Source: an uncultured Caulobacteraceae bacterium (GTDB taxonomy: Bacteria; Pseudomonadota; Alphaproteobacteria; Caulobacterales; Caulobacteraceae). From it: 16,454 bases of DNA. The stretch spans positions 1-16,454 of the forward strand of contig CAISGS010000307.1 in assembly GCA_903884915.1 (NCBI GenBank), written 5' to 3'. Below the pieces are notes generated by a model. The model had not been told where the DNA came from. It searched no databases and saw only the letters and a program-made list of their open reading frames with translations. This document shows, in pieces, positions 6,795-13,536 of the stretch. The position numbers and the translations under genes are program-made. Each line of letters opens with the position of its first letter. Position 1 is the first letter of the stretch.

Positions 6795-8045
6795 CTATCG
6801 GGTGCCCGTGCGACGGATATTCTGGACCGCATATTCGACAGGAGGCGCAGTCGCGGTCAGGACGGAATCACGGATGGCGCGCGGTTCACCAAACAGGTGG
6901 CCCTGGCCGTAGGCGATGTTCAGTTCGAGCACATCGATCACATGCCGCTCGCTCTCGACCTTTTCGGCGATGATATCGACGCCATAGCGACGGGCGAGAT
7001 CGGCAAAGTCAGCGGCATCCAGATCGCGTAGGCTACGCACGGACGTACGGCCTTCAACATCCAACAGTTGGTCAAGCAACACATCCGCACCGATTTTCAG
7101 ATAGCGGACATCGGCCTGAGCCAGTTCTTGGAAGTCCAGATCGATATTGGTCACCTTGTCGAGCGAGAACCTAAAGCCAAGCTCGGACAAAAGGGCCATG
7201 TTGCGTGCGGCCACGACATTGCGTTCTTCAAAGCTATCTTGACCCAATTCGAAGATCAGAGCCCCGGACAGGTCGCGGTTCTCGGCCATAAATTCGCGAA
7301 ACTGCGGGAAGAAGGCCTCGTCGCTGAGCGAGCTGAGCGAGATGTTGCAGAAGATGCCAACCTTGCGGTCCTGACGGGCCAGACGGCGAACAATCTGGAC
7401 GCAGCGGAACAGCAGCAGATTGTCGATGACAGACACCAGACCATCGGGTTCGGCCACTTCGAGATATTCGGCGGGCATCATCACTCTGCCGCGCTTGTCC
7501 CGAAGGCGCGAGAAGCTCTCGTAAAAGACGGTGCGGCGCTGAGGCAGGGCCACCACCGGCTGAAGAAACAGATCGACGCGGTTCTCGGTCAGGGCCAGAC
7601 GCACAGTCTCAAGAAGCTCTGTTGTGGTCTCATGGGCCGTCACCAGTTCAGCGACCGGACGACGTGAACGCTGGGTGGCCATGCCCTGGCTCATCCGCTG
7701 GACGAGATTTTCAAGCACCCGAACTTCGCTGGTCAGCTCTTCGGACTGGCGAGCGGCCTCTTCTTGCATGTCTTCGGCCAGATCTTCGATCCGGTCGCTC
7801 ATCTGACGAAGCTGCTCGGTCAGGAGCAGATTGGCGCGGCGCAGGGATGAGATTTCGAGGGAATTGCTTTCGGCATCAATGCCGCGGCGGATCCCGCCAT
7901 GGATGGAAAAGGCAAAGCCCAGACCACCGACCAAGGCCGCAACACCAGGCCCCCAGCCGCCGCCCGCGCGCCAAATATAAACAGCAAGCGCAGACGCCAG
8001 ACAGAGATACGCCGTCCCCAACAGTCCTACGGTGACCTTGCCCAT
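6795..8045 (-). CDS. tipF: TipF-like membrane protein with degenerate EAL domain
   Basis: A 416-residue protein with two N-terminal hydrophobic helices (about 5-25 and 33-52), a heptad-rich coiled coil (about 60-120) and a C-terminal EAL domain (about 145-395). This architecture matches Caulobacter TipF, a cyclic-di-GMP receptor needed for polar flagellum assembly. Some EAL positions are kept: Glu176 (in YESF, replacing EAL), Asn234 (CNIS), Glu266, Lys317, Glu361 (AEKVE) and Gln381 (QGHLFGEP). The metal-binding DDFG motif is D-K-V-T (296-299) and KID is K-I-G, so phosphodiesterase activity is unlikely and ligand sensing is the better reading. The ATG at 8045 follows a 165-bp spacer and probably has its own promoter. 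Some other degenerate EAL protein remains possible. Confidence 0.85.
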   Translation of the reverse strand: MGKVTVGLLGTAYLCLASALAVYIWRAGGGWGPGVAALVGGLGFAFSIHGGIRRGIDAESNSLEISSLRRANLLLTEQLRQMSDRIEDLAEDMQEEAARQSEELTSEVRVLENLVQRMSQGMATQRSRRPVAELVTAHETTTELLETVRLALTENRVDLFLQPVVALPQRRTVFYESFSRLRDKRGRVMMPAEYLEVAEPDGLVSVIDNLLLFRCVQIVRRLARQDRKVGIFCNISLSSLSDEAFFPQFREFMAENRDLSGALIFELGQDSFEERNVVAARNMALLSELGFRFSLDKVTNIDLDFQELAQADVRYLKIGADVLLDQLLDVEGRTSVRSLRDLDAADFADLARRYGVDIIAEKVESERHVIDVLELNIAYGQGHLFGEPRAIRDSVLTATAPPVEYAVQNIRRTGTR

Positions 8046-8102
8046 CTACCCGCCCATTCGAATCACTCAGAGTATCGTCTGGTTAACGGGGGGAAGTCGA
8101 AC

Positions 8103-8166
8103 GGAATGCGGGTCTTTAGGCCCGGCCATCCCAATAAATACGAAATTACGCACAGAGGAATGCGGG
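8103..8166. repeat. Pair of 10-bp direct repeats upstream of tipF
   Basis: GGAATGCGGG occurs at 8103-8112 and again at 8157-8166, 54 bp apart (about five helical turns), in the spacer upstream of tipF. They could be paired binding sites for one regulator. No CtrA full site (TTAA-N7-TTAA) was seen, only a single GTTAAC near 8081. Confidence 0.3.
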
Positions 8167-8212
8167 ATCAGGGGTGAAAAGCCCCCTAACCCCGACATTA
8201 CAAGCCGTTAGC

Positions 8213-8974
8213 TCAGCTCAGCGCCAATTCAATGCGGGAAGCCTGAGCCAACAGAGCGCCGTGTGCAGCGGGCTTTTCAGGCGCTGAAGGGGTGGGCCAA
8301 AGGGCGACGAACCGGTCCATCTCGGGCTTGGCAGCCGCGAGCGACGGGTCAGACTTGGCGGCATCGACCAAAGCGGCACGGGCCGAAAGGGCAGCGCCGA
8401 GCGAGTGCTGATATTCGATCGGATCAACGCCGCCATCGACGACAACGCCCTTATAGAGGCCCGACGAAATCTCCAGCAGGCCTCGGATCACGGCCTTTCG
8501 GTCGCCGCCCGCCTTGGCAAGCCCCACGTCCAAGGCGTTCAAGGCTGCCTTCAGATCGCCGCTCGCACCAGTATCAGCCGCCTTGCGCAGCAGGGCCTCA
8601 TCAATACCAGCGGCCTTAAAAGGTTCGGGGCTCTTTTCATAGGCTTCGAGCATGCCTTGGGCGACCAGAATGGCTGCAGCCTCTGGGCCGTCCTTTTGCG
8701 CCATCGCCACAAGGACGAAGCCGCGCAGATGGGCGATGTGCAGGGCGTTGACGCTGTCGGCGGGAATGGCGGAATAGGCCGAGACCGCGCCGGTTTCACC
8801 GGACTCGCCTGCGCCGGCCAAGGCAGCGGCAGAGGTGGCAACCGCAGGGGTTGCAGGGCTCTCTGCAGAGGCTTTCGGCGCGCTCGATTGGGGGGAACAT
8901 GCGACAAGTGCGCCCGTAGAGATCAAAACGGCGGCACTGACGCCGGTCCAGAGTTTCGGTCGGAAGCTGGTCAT
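8213..8974 (-). CDS. Uncharacterised Ala-rich lipoprotein
   Basis: I do not recognise this family. From the ATG at 8974 the product is 253 residues, with a lipoprotein signal peptide (Arg/Lys at 5 and 7, hydrophobic 9-22, lipobox L-V-A-C, Cys26), a low-complexity Ala/Ser/Pro/Thr/Gly linker (about 27-65), then a mostly helical domain to the end. A TTG start at 9001 is possible, but the ATG has AGGAGAG upstream and gives a normal signal peptide. It is exported and lipid-anchored, so facing the periplasm. It diverges from an Fe(II) dioxygenase gene with an iron-box-like sequence between them. It lacks the HxxE/GxHxxE motif that would make it an imelysin. Confidence 0.8.
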   Translation of the reverse strand: MTSFRPKLWTGVSAAVLISTGALVACSPQSSAPKASAESPATPAVATSAAALAGAGESGETGAVSAYSAIPADSVNALHIAHLRGFVLVAMAQKDGPEAAAILVAQGMLEAYEKSPEPFKAAGIDEALLRKAADTGASGDLKAALNALDVGLAKAGGDRKAVIRGLLEISSGLYKGVVVDGGVDPIEYQHSLGAALSARAALVDAAKSDPSLAAAKPEMDRFVALWPTPSAPEKPAAHGALLAQASRIELALS

Positions 8975-8983
8975 GACAAAGGT

Positions 8984-8990
8984 CTCTCCT
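8984..8990 (-). promoter_or_regulatory. Shine-Dalgarno site of the Ala-rich lipoprotein gene
   Basis: AGGAGAG on the minus strand, nine bases from the ATG at 8974. It supports that start over the upstream TTG at 9001. Confidence 0.6.
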
Positions 8991-9010
8991 GATGGCGGCA
9001 ATCAACCACA

Positions 9011-9039
9011 TGCTAATTGCTATTGCAAGTCGTTCGCAA
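9011..9039. promoter_or_regulatory. Candidate Fur-like iron operator in a divergent promoter
   Basis: Between the divergent start codons (8974 minus, 9057 plus) lie two overlapping AT-rich dyads: TGCTAATTGCTATTGCA (9011-9027) and TTGCAAGTCGTTCGCAA (9023-9039). The second has perfect TTGC/GCAA outer arms. Both resemble Fur-family boxes, and PiuC-type dioxygenases are known iron-repressed genes, so iron control of one or both genes is a reasonable inference. The match was judged by eye. Confidence 0.4.
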
Positions 9040-9056
9040 AAATGGGACCAAGTGAC

Positions 9057-9716
9057 ATGTTGACGCTGACCGATGTGCTTTCGCCCGAAGATGTGGCCAC
9101 AGTCTTGGCGGGTCTGGCCGATTGCCGCTTTCGCGATGGTCGCCAGACGGCGGGAGCCTCAGCCCGCGCGGTGAAGAGCAATCTTCAGTCCGACGGCACC
9201 GATCCCAAGGTCCAGGCCCTCGCCCGGTTCGTGCGCAAGGCCCTCGAGCGTCATCCGCTGTTTCAGACCTATGTGCGCCCTGCCCGCTGGGCCAACCTGA
9301 TGTTCAACCGCTATGAGGTTGGCGACGCTTACGGCCTGCATGTCGATGATGCGCTGATGGGCACGGGCGAGAACCGCCTACGTACGGACCTGTCCTTCAC
9401 CCTCTTTCTCTCCGACCCTGACAGCTATGAGGGCGGCGGGCTGGTCGTCGATAGCCTAGATGGTGAGCGTCTTGCCAAGCCTCAGGCCGGGACGCTGATC
9501 GTCTATCCGACGGGCGCATTACACAAGGTCGAGCCTGTCACGGCAGGGGCCCGCATGGCCTGTGTCGGATGGGTCCAGAGCCTGATCCGGCGTGAAGATC
9601 AGCGCGAGATCTTGTTTGATATAGCCCGCACGCGCGGTGCCCTGCCCGCTGGCGAAGCCCGCCTCCTGCTCGACAAGTCGATCAGCGCCCTTCTGAGGAT
9701 GTGGGCGGAGGTCTAG
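9057..9716 (+). CDS. PKHD-type Fe(II)/2-oxoglutarate-dependent hydroxylase (PiuC/YbiX family)
   Basis: A 219-residue cytoplasmic non-heme iron oxygenase. The double-stranded beta-helix core shows the ligands His95 and Asp97 (LHVDD), distal His156 (ALHKVEP) and the 2-oxoglutarate-binding Arg166 (GARMACVGWVQS). The N-terminal pattern VLSPEDVATVLAGL, then FRDGRQTAG and AVKSNLQ, is typical of the PiuC/YbiX family, and the length fits. The substrate is unknown; relatives are tied to siderophore and iron uptake. I chose the ATG at 9057 because it lines up with the family start; an in-frame ATG at 9042 is the alternative. It is one of only two plus-strand genes here and converges on the dehydrogenase gene with an 18-bp gap. 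Confidence 0.92.
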   Translation: MLTLTDVLSPEDVATVLAGLADCRFRDGRQTAGASARAVKSNLQSDGTDPKVQALARFVRKALERHPLFQTYVRPARWANLMFNRYEVGDAYGLHVDDALMGTGENRLRTDLSFTLFLSDPDSYEGGGLVVDSLDGERLAKPQAGTLIVYPTGALHKVEPVTAGARMACVGWVQSLIRREDQREILFDIARTRGALPAGEARLLLDKSISALLRMWAEV

Positions 9717-9719
9717 GTC

Positions 9720-9746
9720 TTAGCGGGTCGGGCCTTAGCGAGTCGG
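9720..9746. repeat. Short in-frame tandem duplication at a stop codon
   Basis: TTAGCGGGTCGG (9720-9731) is repeated as TTAGCGAGTCGG (9735-9746), 11 of 12 identical with a 15-bp period. On the minus strand both units read Pro-Thr-Arg-stop in the frame of the 3-hydroxybutyryl-CoA dehydrogenase, giving it a second in-frame stop five codons past the first. Confidence 0.5.
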
Positions 9747-10613
9747 AACCGGGGTATCACCGCGATAGTCGTAGAAGCCACGACCGACCTTCTTGCCCAG
9801 CCAGCCCGCCTCGACATATTTCACCAGCAACGGACAGGGCCGGTACTTGGAATCGGCCAGACCATCGTGAAGGACGTTCATGATCGACAAGATCGTGTCC
9901 AGACCGATGAAGTCCCCCAGTTCCAGCGGTCCCATCGGGTGGTTCGCGCCGAGTTTCATGGCGGTGTCGATCGCATCGACCGTGCCGACGCCTTCATAGA
10001 GGGTGTAGATCGCCTCGTTGATCATCGGAACCAAAACGCGGTTGACGATAAAGGCGGGGAAATCTTCAGCATTGGCGGTGGTCTTGCCCAAGGAGCGGGC
10101 AAAGGTCACGGCGGTTTCATAGGTGCCAACATCGGTGGCGATACCGCGAATGATCTCGACCAGCTTCATCAGCGGCACGGGATTCATGAAGTGCAGGCCG
10201 ATGAACCGCTCAGGCCGGTCGGTCGACGAGGCCAGACGGGTGATCGAAATGGACGAGGTGTTGGAGGCCAACAGGGTGTCTGGCTTCAGGTACGGATGAA
10301 GCGACTTGAAGATCGCCTTCTTGATCTCTTCATTTTCGGTGGCCGCTTCGATGGCCAGGTCGCTCTGACCAATCTCAGCCAGATCGCTCGTGGCCGAAAT
10401 ACGCTTGAGACCGGCTTCCATGGCTTCGGGGGTGATCAGACCGCGAGAGACCTGACGGACCATGTTGCGTTCGATCTGCAACAGCCCGTCCTTGACCCGA
10501 TCCGGATCGAGGTCATTAAGCCGAACATCATATCCAGCCAAAGCGCAGACGTGGGCAATGCCCGAACCCATCTGGCCTGCGCCGACAATGCCGACCGTCT
10601 TAATCTCAGTCAT
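9735..10613 (-). CDS. 3-hydroxybutyryl-CoA dehydrogenase
   Basis: NAD-dependent (S)-3-hydroxyacyl-CoA dehydrogenase, 292 residues, interconverting acetoacetyl-CoA and 3-hydroxybutyryl-CoA (Hbd/PaaH family). The Rossmann fold has GAGQMG (11-16) with Asp34 as the NAD-selecting acidic residue. Catalytic motifs are Glu93, ASNTSSISIT (116-125), GLHFMNPVPLMKLVE (139-153, catalytic His141) and the C-terminal helical domain starting at FPAFIVNRVL and including NHPMGPLELGDFIGLD. I chose the ATG at 10613 because the protein then begins MTEIKTVGIVG as in its relatives; ATG 10622 is also in frame. It lies downstream of the etfBA terminator, so it likely has its own promoter. NADPH-dependent PhaB reductases belong to a different fold. 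Confidence 0.95.
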   Translation of the reverse strand: MTEIKTVGIVGAGQMGSGIAHVCALAGYDVRLNDLDPDRVKDGLLQIERNMVRQVSRGLITPEAMEAGLKRISATSDLAEIGQSDLAIEAATENEEIKKAIFKSLHPYLKPDTLLASNTSSISITRLASSTDRPERFIGLHFMNPVPLMKLVEIIRGIATDVGTYETAVTFARSLGKTTANAEDFPAFIVNRVLVPMINEAIYTLYEGVGTVDAIDTAMKLGANHPMGPLELGDFIGLDTILSIMNVLHDGLADSKYRPCPLLVKYVEAGWLGKKVGRGFYDYRGDTPVPTR

Positions 10614-10675
10614 TTTGCCCATACCCCGGGTCGAACAATTAAGAGACCCCGATGGGTCCCAAACACGAAGCCTGC

Positions 10676-10701
10676 CTTGTAGCACGACTTCCCTGTGGCA
10701 A
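10676..10701 (-). promoter_or_regulatory. Candidate sigma-70-type promoter of the 3-hydroxybutyryl-CoA dehydrogenase
   Basis: TTGCCA (10696-10701) and TACAAG (10676-10681) with a 14-bp spacer, read on the minus strand. Written Caulobacter-style this is TTGCCAC-N11-GCTACAAG, close to the housekeeping consensus TTGACGS-N10-14-GCTANAWC. It would start RNA near 10669, about 55 bases before the ATG. Confidence 0.45.
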
Positions 10702-10710
10702 CGAAGACCT

Positions 10711-10729
10711 TTGCTGCATTGCAGCGCAA
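10711..10729. promoter_or_regulatory. PhaR-like operator
   Basis: TTGCTGCATTGCAGCGCAA contains a perfect CTGC-N3-GCAG (10714-10724) overlapping a TTGC-N3-GCAA (10719-10729). These TGC-rich dyads match what I recall of the site bound by PhaR, the polyhydroxybutyrate-responsive regulator of alphaproteobacteria. It lies about ten bases upstream of the candidate -35 of a 3-hydroxybutyryl-CoA dehydrogenase gene, a fitting target. Confidence 0.45.
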
Positions 10730-10762
10730 GCCCGATTTCACGCTACCCTAGCAGGGCTTTCC

Positions 10763-10799
10763 AAAACGAAAAGCCCCGCCAGCGAAACACTGGCGGGGC
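10763..10799 (-). terminator. Intrinsic terminator of etfBA
   Basis: A perfect 10-bp GC-rich stem, GCCCCGCCAG (10773-10782) with CTGGCGGGGC (10790-10799), and a seven-base loop. On the minus strand it is followed by TTTT, CG, TTTT. It lies about 30 bases past the etfA stop and separates etfBA from the dehydrogenase gene. Confidence 0.92.
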
Positions 10800-10828
10800 C
10801 CATCGTAATTTATCGAGTTAGGTGAGGC

Positions 10829-11773
10829 CTAGAGGCCAACCTTGGCCAGCTCGTCCATCAGCTCCGGCACGGCAACCTTATAGTCCGCGACCAGACCGAA
10901 ATCGGCGACCTGGAAGATCGGCGCATCGGCGTCCTTATTGATGGCGACGATGACCTTGGAGTCCTTCATGCCAGCCAGATGCTGAATGGCGCCGGAGATG
11001 CCGATGGCCACATAGAGTTGAGGCGCGACGACCTTACCGGTTTGACCGACCTGATAGTCGTTCGGAGCATAGCCCGCATCGACAGCAGCGCGGCTTGCAC
11101 CGACGGCAGCGCCGAGCTTGTCGGCCAGAGGCTCGATGACCCGCTGGAACTCTTCAGCCGAACCCAGAGCCCGACCACCGGAGACCACGATCTTGGCCGC
11201 CGACAGTTCAGGACGGTCAGACTTGACGATCTCGTCCGAGACAAAGCGGGTATGGGCCATGGCACCAGCGGCACCGACGGTTTCCACTGCCGCTGATCCA
11301 CCTTCACCAGCGGCCTTGAAGGCCGTGGCGCGGACGGTGATGATCTTCTTGGCGTCGGAAGACTGGACCGTCTCGAGGGCGTTACCGGCATAGATCGGAC
11401 GCACGAAGGTCGAGGCATCGACCACTTCGATGATTTCCGAAATCGGCGCGACATCGAGCTTGGCCGCGATACGGGGCGCATAGTTCTTACCGGCCGAGGT
11501 GGCAGGGATCAGAACCGCGTCATAGCCGCTGGAAAGGGCGACCACCGTGTCGGTGACCGCTTCAGCAACCTGCTTGCCCAGATCAGCGCTCTCGGCGACC
11601 AGCACCTTGCGAACGCCAGCGATCTTAGCGGCTTCGGCAGCCACGGCGGCGACGCCTTGGCCAGCAACCAGCACATCCACATCGCCCGAAATCGCCAGAG
11701 CGGCAGTGACGGTCTTGTGGGTATTGTCCTTCAACGACGCATTGTCGTGATCGGCGATGACGAGAACAGCCAT
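10829..11773 (-). CDS. etfA: Electron transfer flavoprotein alpha subunit
   Basis: FAD-binding subunit of the heterodimeric ETF, which takes electrons from acyl-CoA dehydrogenases and delivers them to ETF-ubiquinone oxidoreductase. 314 residues, normal. The N-terminal adenine-nucleotide alpha-hydrolase-like domain (1-185) is followed by the FAD domain with VSGGRALGS (197-205), [11 protein letters not shown] (225-235) and [14 protein letters not shown] (241-254) running into [14 protein letters not shown] (256-269). Its ATG shares one base with the etfB stop (TAATG), giving tight translational coupling and equal subunit supply. The dedicated terminator downstream closes the operon. Likely electron donors include the acyl-CoA dehydrogenase encoded at 13786-15486. 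Confidence 0.98.
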   Translation of the reverse strand: MAVLVIADHDNASLKDNTHKTVTAALAISGDVDVLVAGQGVAAVAAEAAKIAGVRKVLVAESADLGKQVAEAVTDTVVALSSGYDAVLIPATSAGKNYAPRIAAKLDVAPISEIIEVVDASTFVRPIYAGNALETVQSSDAKKIITVRATAFKAAGEGGSAAVETVGAAGAMAHTRFVSDEIVKSDRPELSAAKIVVSGGRALGSAEEFQRVIEPLADKLGAAVGASRAAVDAGYAPNDYQVGQTGKVVAPQLYVAIGISGAIQHLAGMKDSKVIVAINKDADAPIFQVADFGLVADYKVAVPELMDELAKVGL

Positions 11774-12522
11774 TAGAGGACCCCCGCTTCATTCTTCAAT
11801 TTGGACACCAGTTCGGCAGCCGACTCGACCTTCGCGCCACCTTGACGCTTGGGGGGTTCAACGACCTTGAGCACCTTCAGACGGGGCGCCGTGTCGACGC
11901 CGTAGTCGCCGGGGGCCTTGACGTCGATCGGCTTCTTCTTGGCCTTCATGATGTTGGGCAGCGAAGCATAGCGCGGCTCATTCAAACGAAGGTCCGCGGT
12001 AACCACGGCAGGAAGGTCGACGCTGAGGGTCTGAAGACCCCCGTCAACTTCGCGCGTGACCTCGGCCTTGTCGCCCGTGATCTCGATCTTGGAGGCGAAG
12101 GTGGCTTGCGGCCAATCCAGCAGCGCGGCCAGCATCTGACCGACGGCATTATTGTCGCCGTCGATGGCCTGCTTACCCATCACCACAATGCCGGGAGCCT
12201 CTTCGCCAATGACGGCGGCCAGAAGCTTGGCAACGGCCAGGGGCTCGAGGTCCTCATCGGTCTGGATGAGGATGCCACGATCAGCACCCATGGCCAGAGC
12301 CGTGCGGATGGTTTCCTGCGCTTGGACCGGGCCGATGGAAACGACGACGACTTCCGTCGCAACGCCCTTTTCCTTCAGACGCACGGCCTCTTCGACCGCG
12401 ATCTCGCAGAATGGATTCATGGACATCTTGACGTTTGCAAGATCCACGCCGGTTTGGTCGGACTTAACCCGAACCTTGACGTTGTAGTCGACAACCCGTT
12501 TTACCGGGACCAGAACCTTCAT
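11773..12522 (-). CDS. etfB: Electron transfer flavoprotein beta subunit
   Basis: AMP-binding partner of EtfA, 249 residues. The protein opens with [17 protein letters not shown], the standard start of the family, which is why I take the ATG at 12522 rather than upstream in-frame codons. Further signatures are [16 protein letters not shown] (36-51), [14 protein letters not shown] (116-129) and the ETF-beta signature [20 protein letters not shown] (178-197). The last includes the recognition loop (PNIMKAKKK) that docks on acyl-CoA dehydrogenases and whose lysines are methylated in some organisms. It is first gene of etfBA. No convincing -10/-35 pair was found; a TTGACA (12626-12631) and a 16-bp dyad (12644-12659) lie upstream. 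Confidence 0.98.
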   Translation of the reverse strand: MKVLVPVKRVVDYNVKVRVKSDQTGVDLANVKMSMNPFCEIAVEEAVRLKEKGVATEVVVVSIGPVQAQETIRTALAMGADRGILIQTDEDLEPLAVAKLLAAVIGEEAPGIVVMGKQAIDGDNNAVGQMLAALLDWPQATFASKIEITGDKAEVTREVDGGLQTLSVDLPAVVTADLRLNEPRYASLPNIMKAKKKPIDVKAPGDYGVDTAPRLKVLKVVEPPKRQGGAKVESAAELVSKLKNEAGVL

Positions 12523-12643
12523 GGGTCTATATCGCCTCAGCTTATGAACATGGAAATTAACAGTCCCATACACCAACGCACAGAACTGTAAAATGGCGCG
12601 GCAAACTGACAACAGCGGGCCACGATGTCAACTTAGCACGGTC

Positions 12644-12659
12644 ATTTGTTCGGACAAAT
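12644..12659. promoter_or_regulatory. 16-bp dyad between etfB and a divergent small gene
   Basis: ATTTGT-TCGG-ACAAAT has perfect 6-bp arms and a 4-bp centre. It lies in the 208-bp divergent region, about 120 bp from etfB and 70 bp from the plus-strand gene, just upstream of a TTGACA facing etfB. The size suits a TetR- or MarR-type operator. No specific regulator is identified. Confidence 0.45.
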
Positions 12660-12730
12660 TTTTTGATGAAATTTTAGATTCTCTTTCGTCAATCCTTGCA
12701 GGGGCGACGCGCTTTGATCATAGAGAGCCC

Positions 12731-12961
12731 ATGAACAAGACCATCAGACGCCTGACATGGATGTTTATCTCGGCCTTCGCCTTCAGTTGCGTCGCCGTGG
12801 TGCTCTATCAGGTCTATTACATCATCCCGCGCGACCGCTGCGAAGCCGCTGGTCACTGGTGGGATCCGCAGACCCGCATCTGCGGCGTGCCGATTACCCT
12901 GTCGACCCTGACCGGGCGCAAGGACAAGAACGCACCAAAAATCGAGGCGAAAAAGCCTTAA
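12731..12961 (+). CDS. Small single-pass membrane protein with a Cys-pair motif
   Basis: A 76-residue protein of no family I can name with certainty. It has a basic N-terminus (Lys3, Arg6, Arg7), one membrane helix (about 9-30), then a short extracytoplasmic part with CEAAGHWWDPQTRIC (37-51) and a Lys-rich tail. A C-x-x-x-G-x-W-x-D then C pattern recurs in small exported alphaproteobacterial proteins and suggests a disulfide-closed hairpin in the periplasm. The ATG at 12731 is preferred to an upstream in-frame ATG at 12593, because the intervening residues are non-hydrophobic and lie over AT-rich promoter DNA. It diverges from etfB. Its stop codon overlaps that of the convergent adenosyltransferase gene. 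Confidence 0.75.
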   Translation: MNKTIRRLTWMFISAFAFSCVAVVLYQVYYIIPRDRCEAAGHWWDPQTRICGVPITLSTLTGRKDKNAPKIEAKKP

Positions 12962-13536
12962 CGCGTCGCGCCGGGCTTCCAGAGCACGTCGGCCTTGCCT
13001 TTATCGTTGCTCCAGCGCGATGCCACGAACAGCAGATCCGACAGGCGGTTTAGATAACGAATCACGGGCTCTGACACGGTCTCACCCTCAATCTGGGCCA
13101 GATAGACCGTCGTGCGCTCCGCCCGTCGGCAGACCGTACGGGCAAGATGCAGGGCCGCAGAGGCCGGGCTTCCGGCGGGCAGCACGAACGAGGTCAAATC
13201 GTCGAGCTGGTCATTGAGACTGTCGAGCTCTTGCTCGAGCCGGTCTACCTGCCCCTGCAAGATCCGCAGGGCCTCCCAAGGCAAGGGGGCTCCGCGTTCC
13301 GGTGCCGCTAAATCAGCCCCCAGATCGAACAGGTCATTTTGTACCCGCTCCAAGATGGCATCGAGGACGGCATCGTCCTTGGTATGGAGCCGCGCAAGGC
13401 CGATACAGGCATTGGTCTCGTCCACAGCGCCATAGGCCTCGACCCGAGGATTATACTTGTCGACCTCTTCGCCGGTACTGAGGCGCGTGCGGCCGCCATC
13501 ACCGGTGCGCGTATAGATCCGGTTGAGCGTGACCAT
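12958..13536 (-). CDS. PduO-type cob(I)alamin adenosyltransferase
   Basis: Transfers the adenosyl group of ATP to cob(I)alamin to make adenosylcobalamin, 192 residues. The N-terminal ATP site is IYTRTGDGGRTRLS (7-20). The helical bundle shows RVEAYGAVDETNACIG (31-46), QNDLFDLGADL (66-76), FVLPAG (117-122), RTVCRRAER (133-141) and YLNRLSDLLFVASR (161-174), all PduO-family signatures; CobA-type enzymes look different. The ATG shares one base with the stop of the HIG1-like gene (TGATG). It is third in an apparent mcd > HIG1 > adenosyltransferase operon. The coenzyme it makes is needed by ethylmalonyl-CoA and methylmalonyl-CoA mutases, which fits the neighbour mcd. It is the last gene; its end meets the small plus-strand gene. 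Confidence 0.95.
   Translation of the reverse strand: MVTLNRIYTRTGDGGRTRLSTGEEVDKYNPRVEAYGAVDETNACIGLARLHTKDDAVLDAILERVQNDLFDLGADLAAPERGAPLPWEALRILQGQVDRLEQELDSLNDQLDDLTSFVLPAGSPASAALHLARTVCRRAERTTVYLAQIEGETVSEPVIRYLNRLSDLLFVASRWSNDKGKADVLWKPGATR

Noticed and set aside
7068..7667. Plus-strand open frame of about 200 codons opposite tipF
   Set aside because: It is antisense to the EAL domain with His/Gln/Gly-rich shadow composition and no motif.
8160..8212. AGGGG/CCCCT dyad after the lipoprotein gene as a terminator
   Set aside because: The stem is only about five base pairs, the loop is ambiguous and no T-run follows on the minus strand.
12593..12730. Upstream ATG extending the small plus-strand membrane protein by 46 residues
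   Set aside because: The extension is not hydrophobic or conserved-looking and would cover the divergent promoter region and its dyad.
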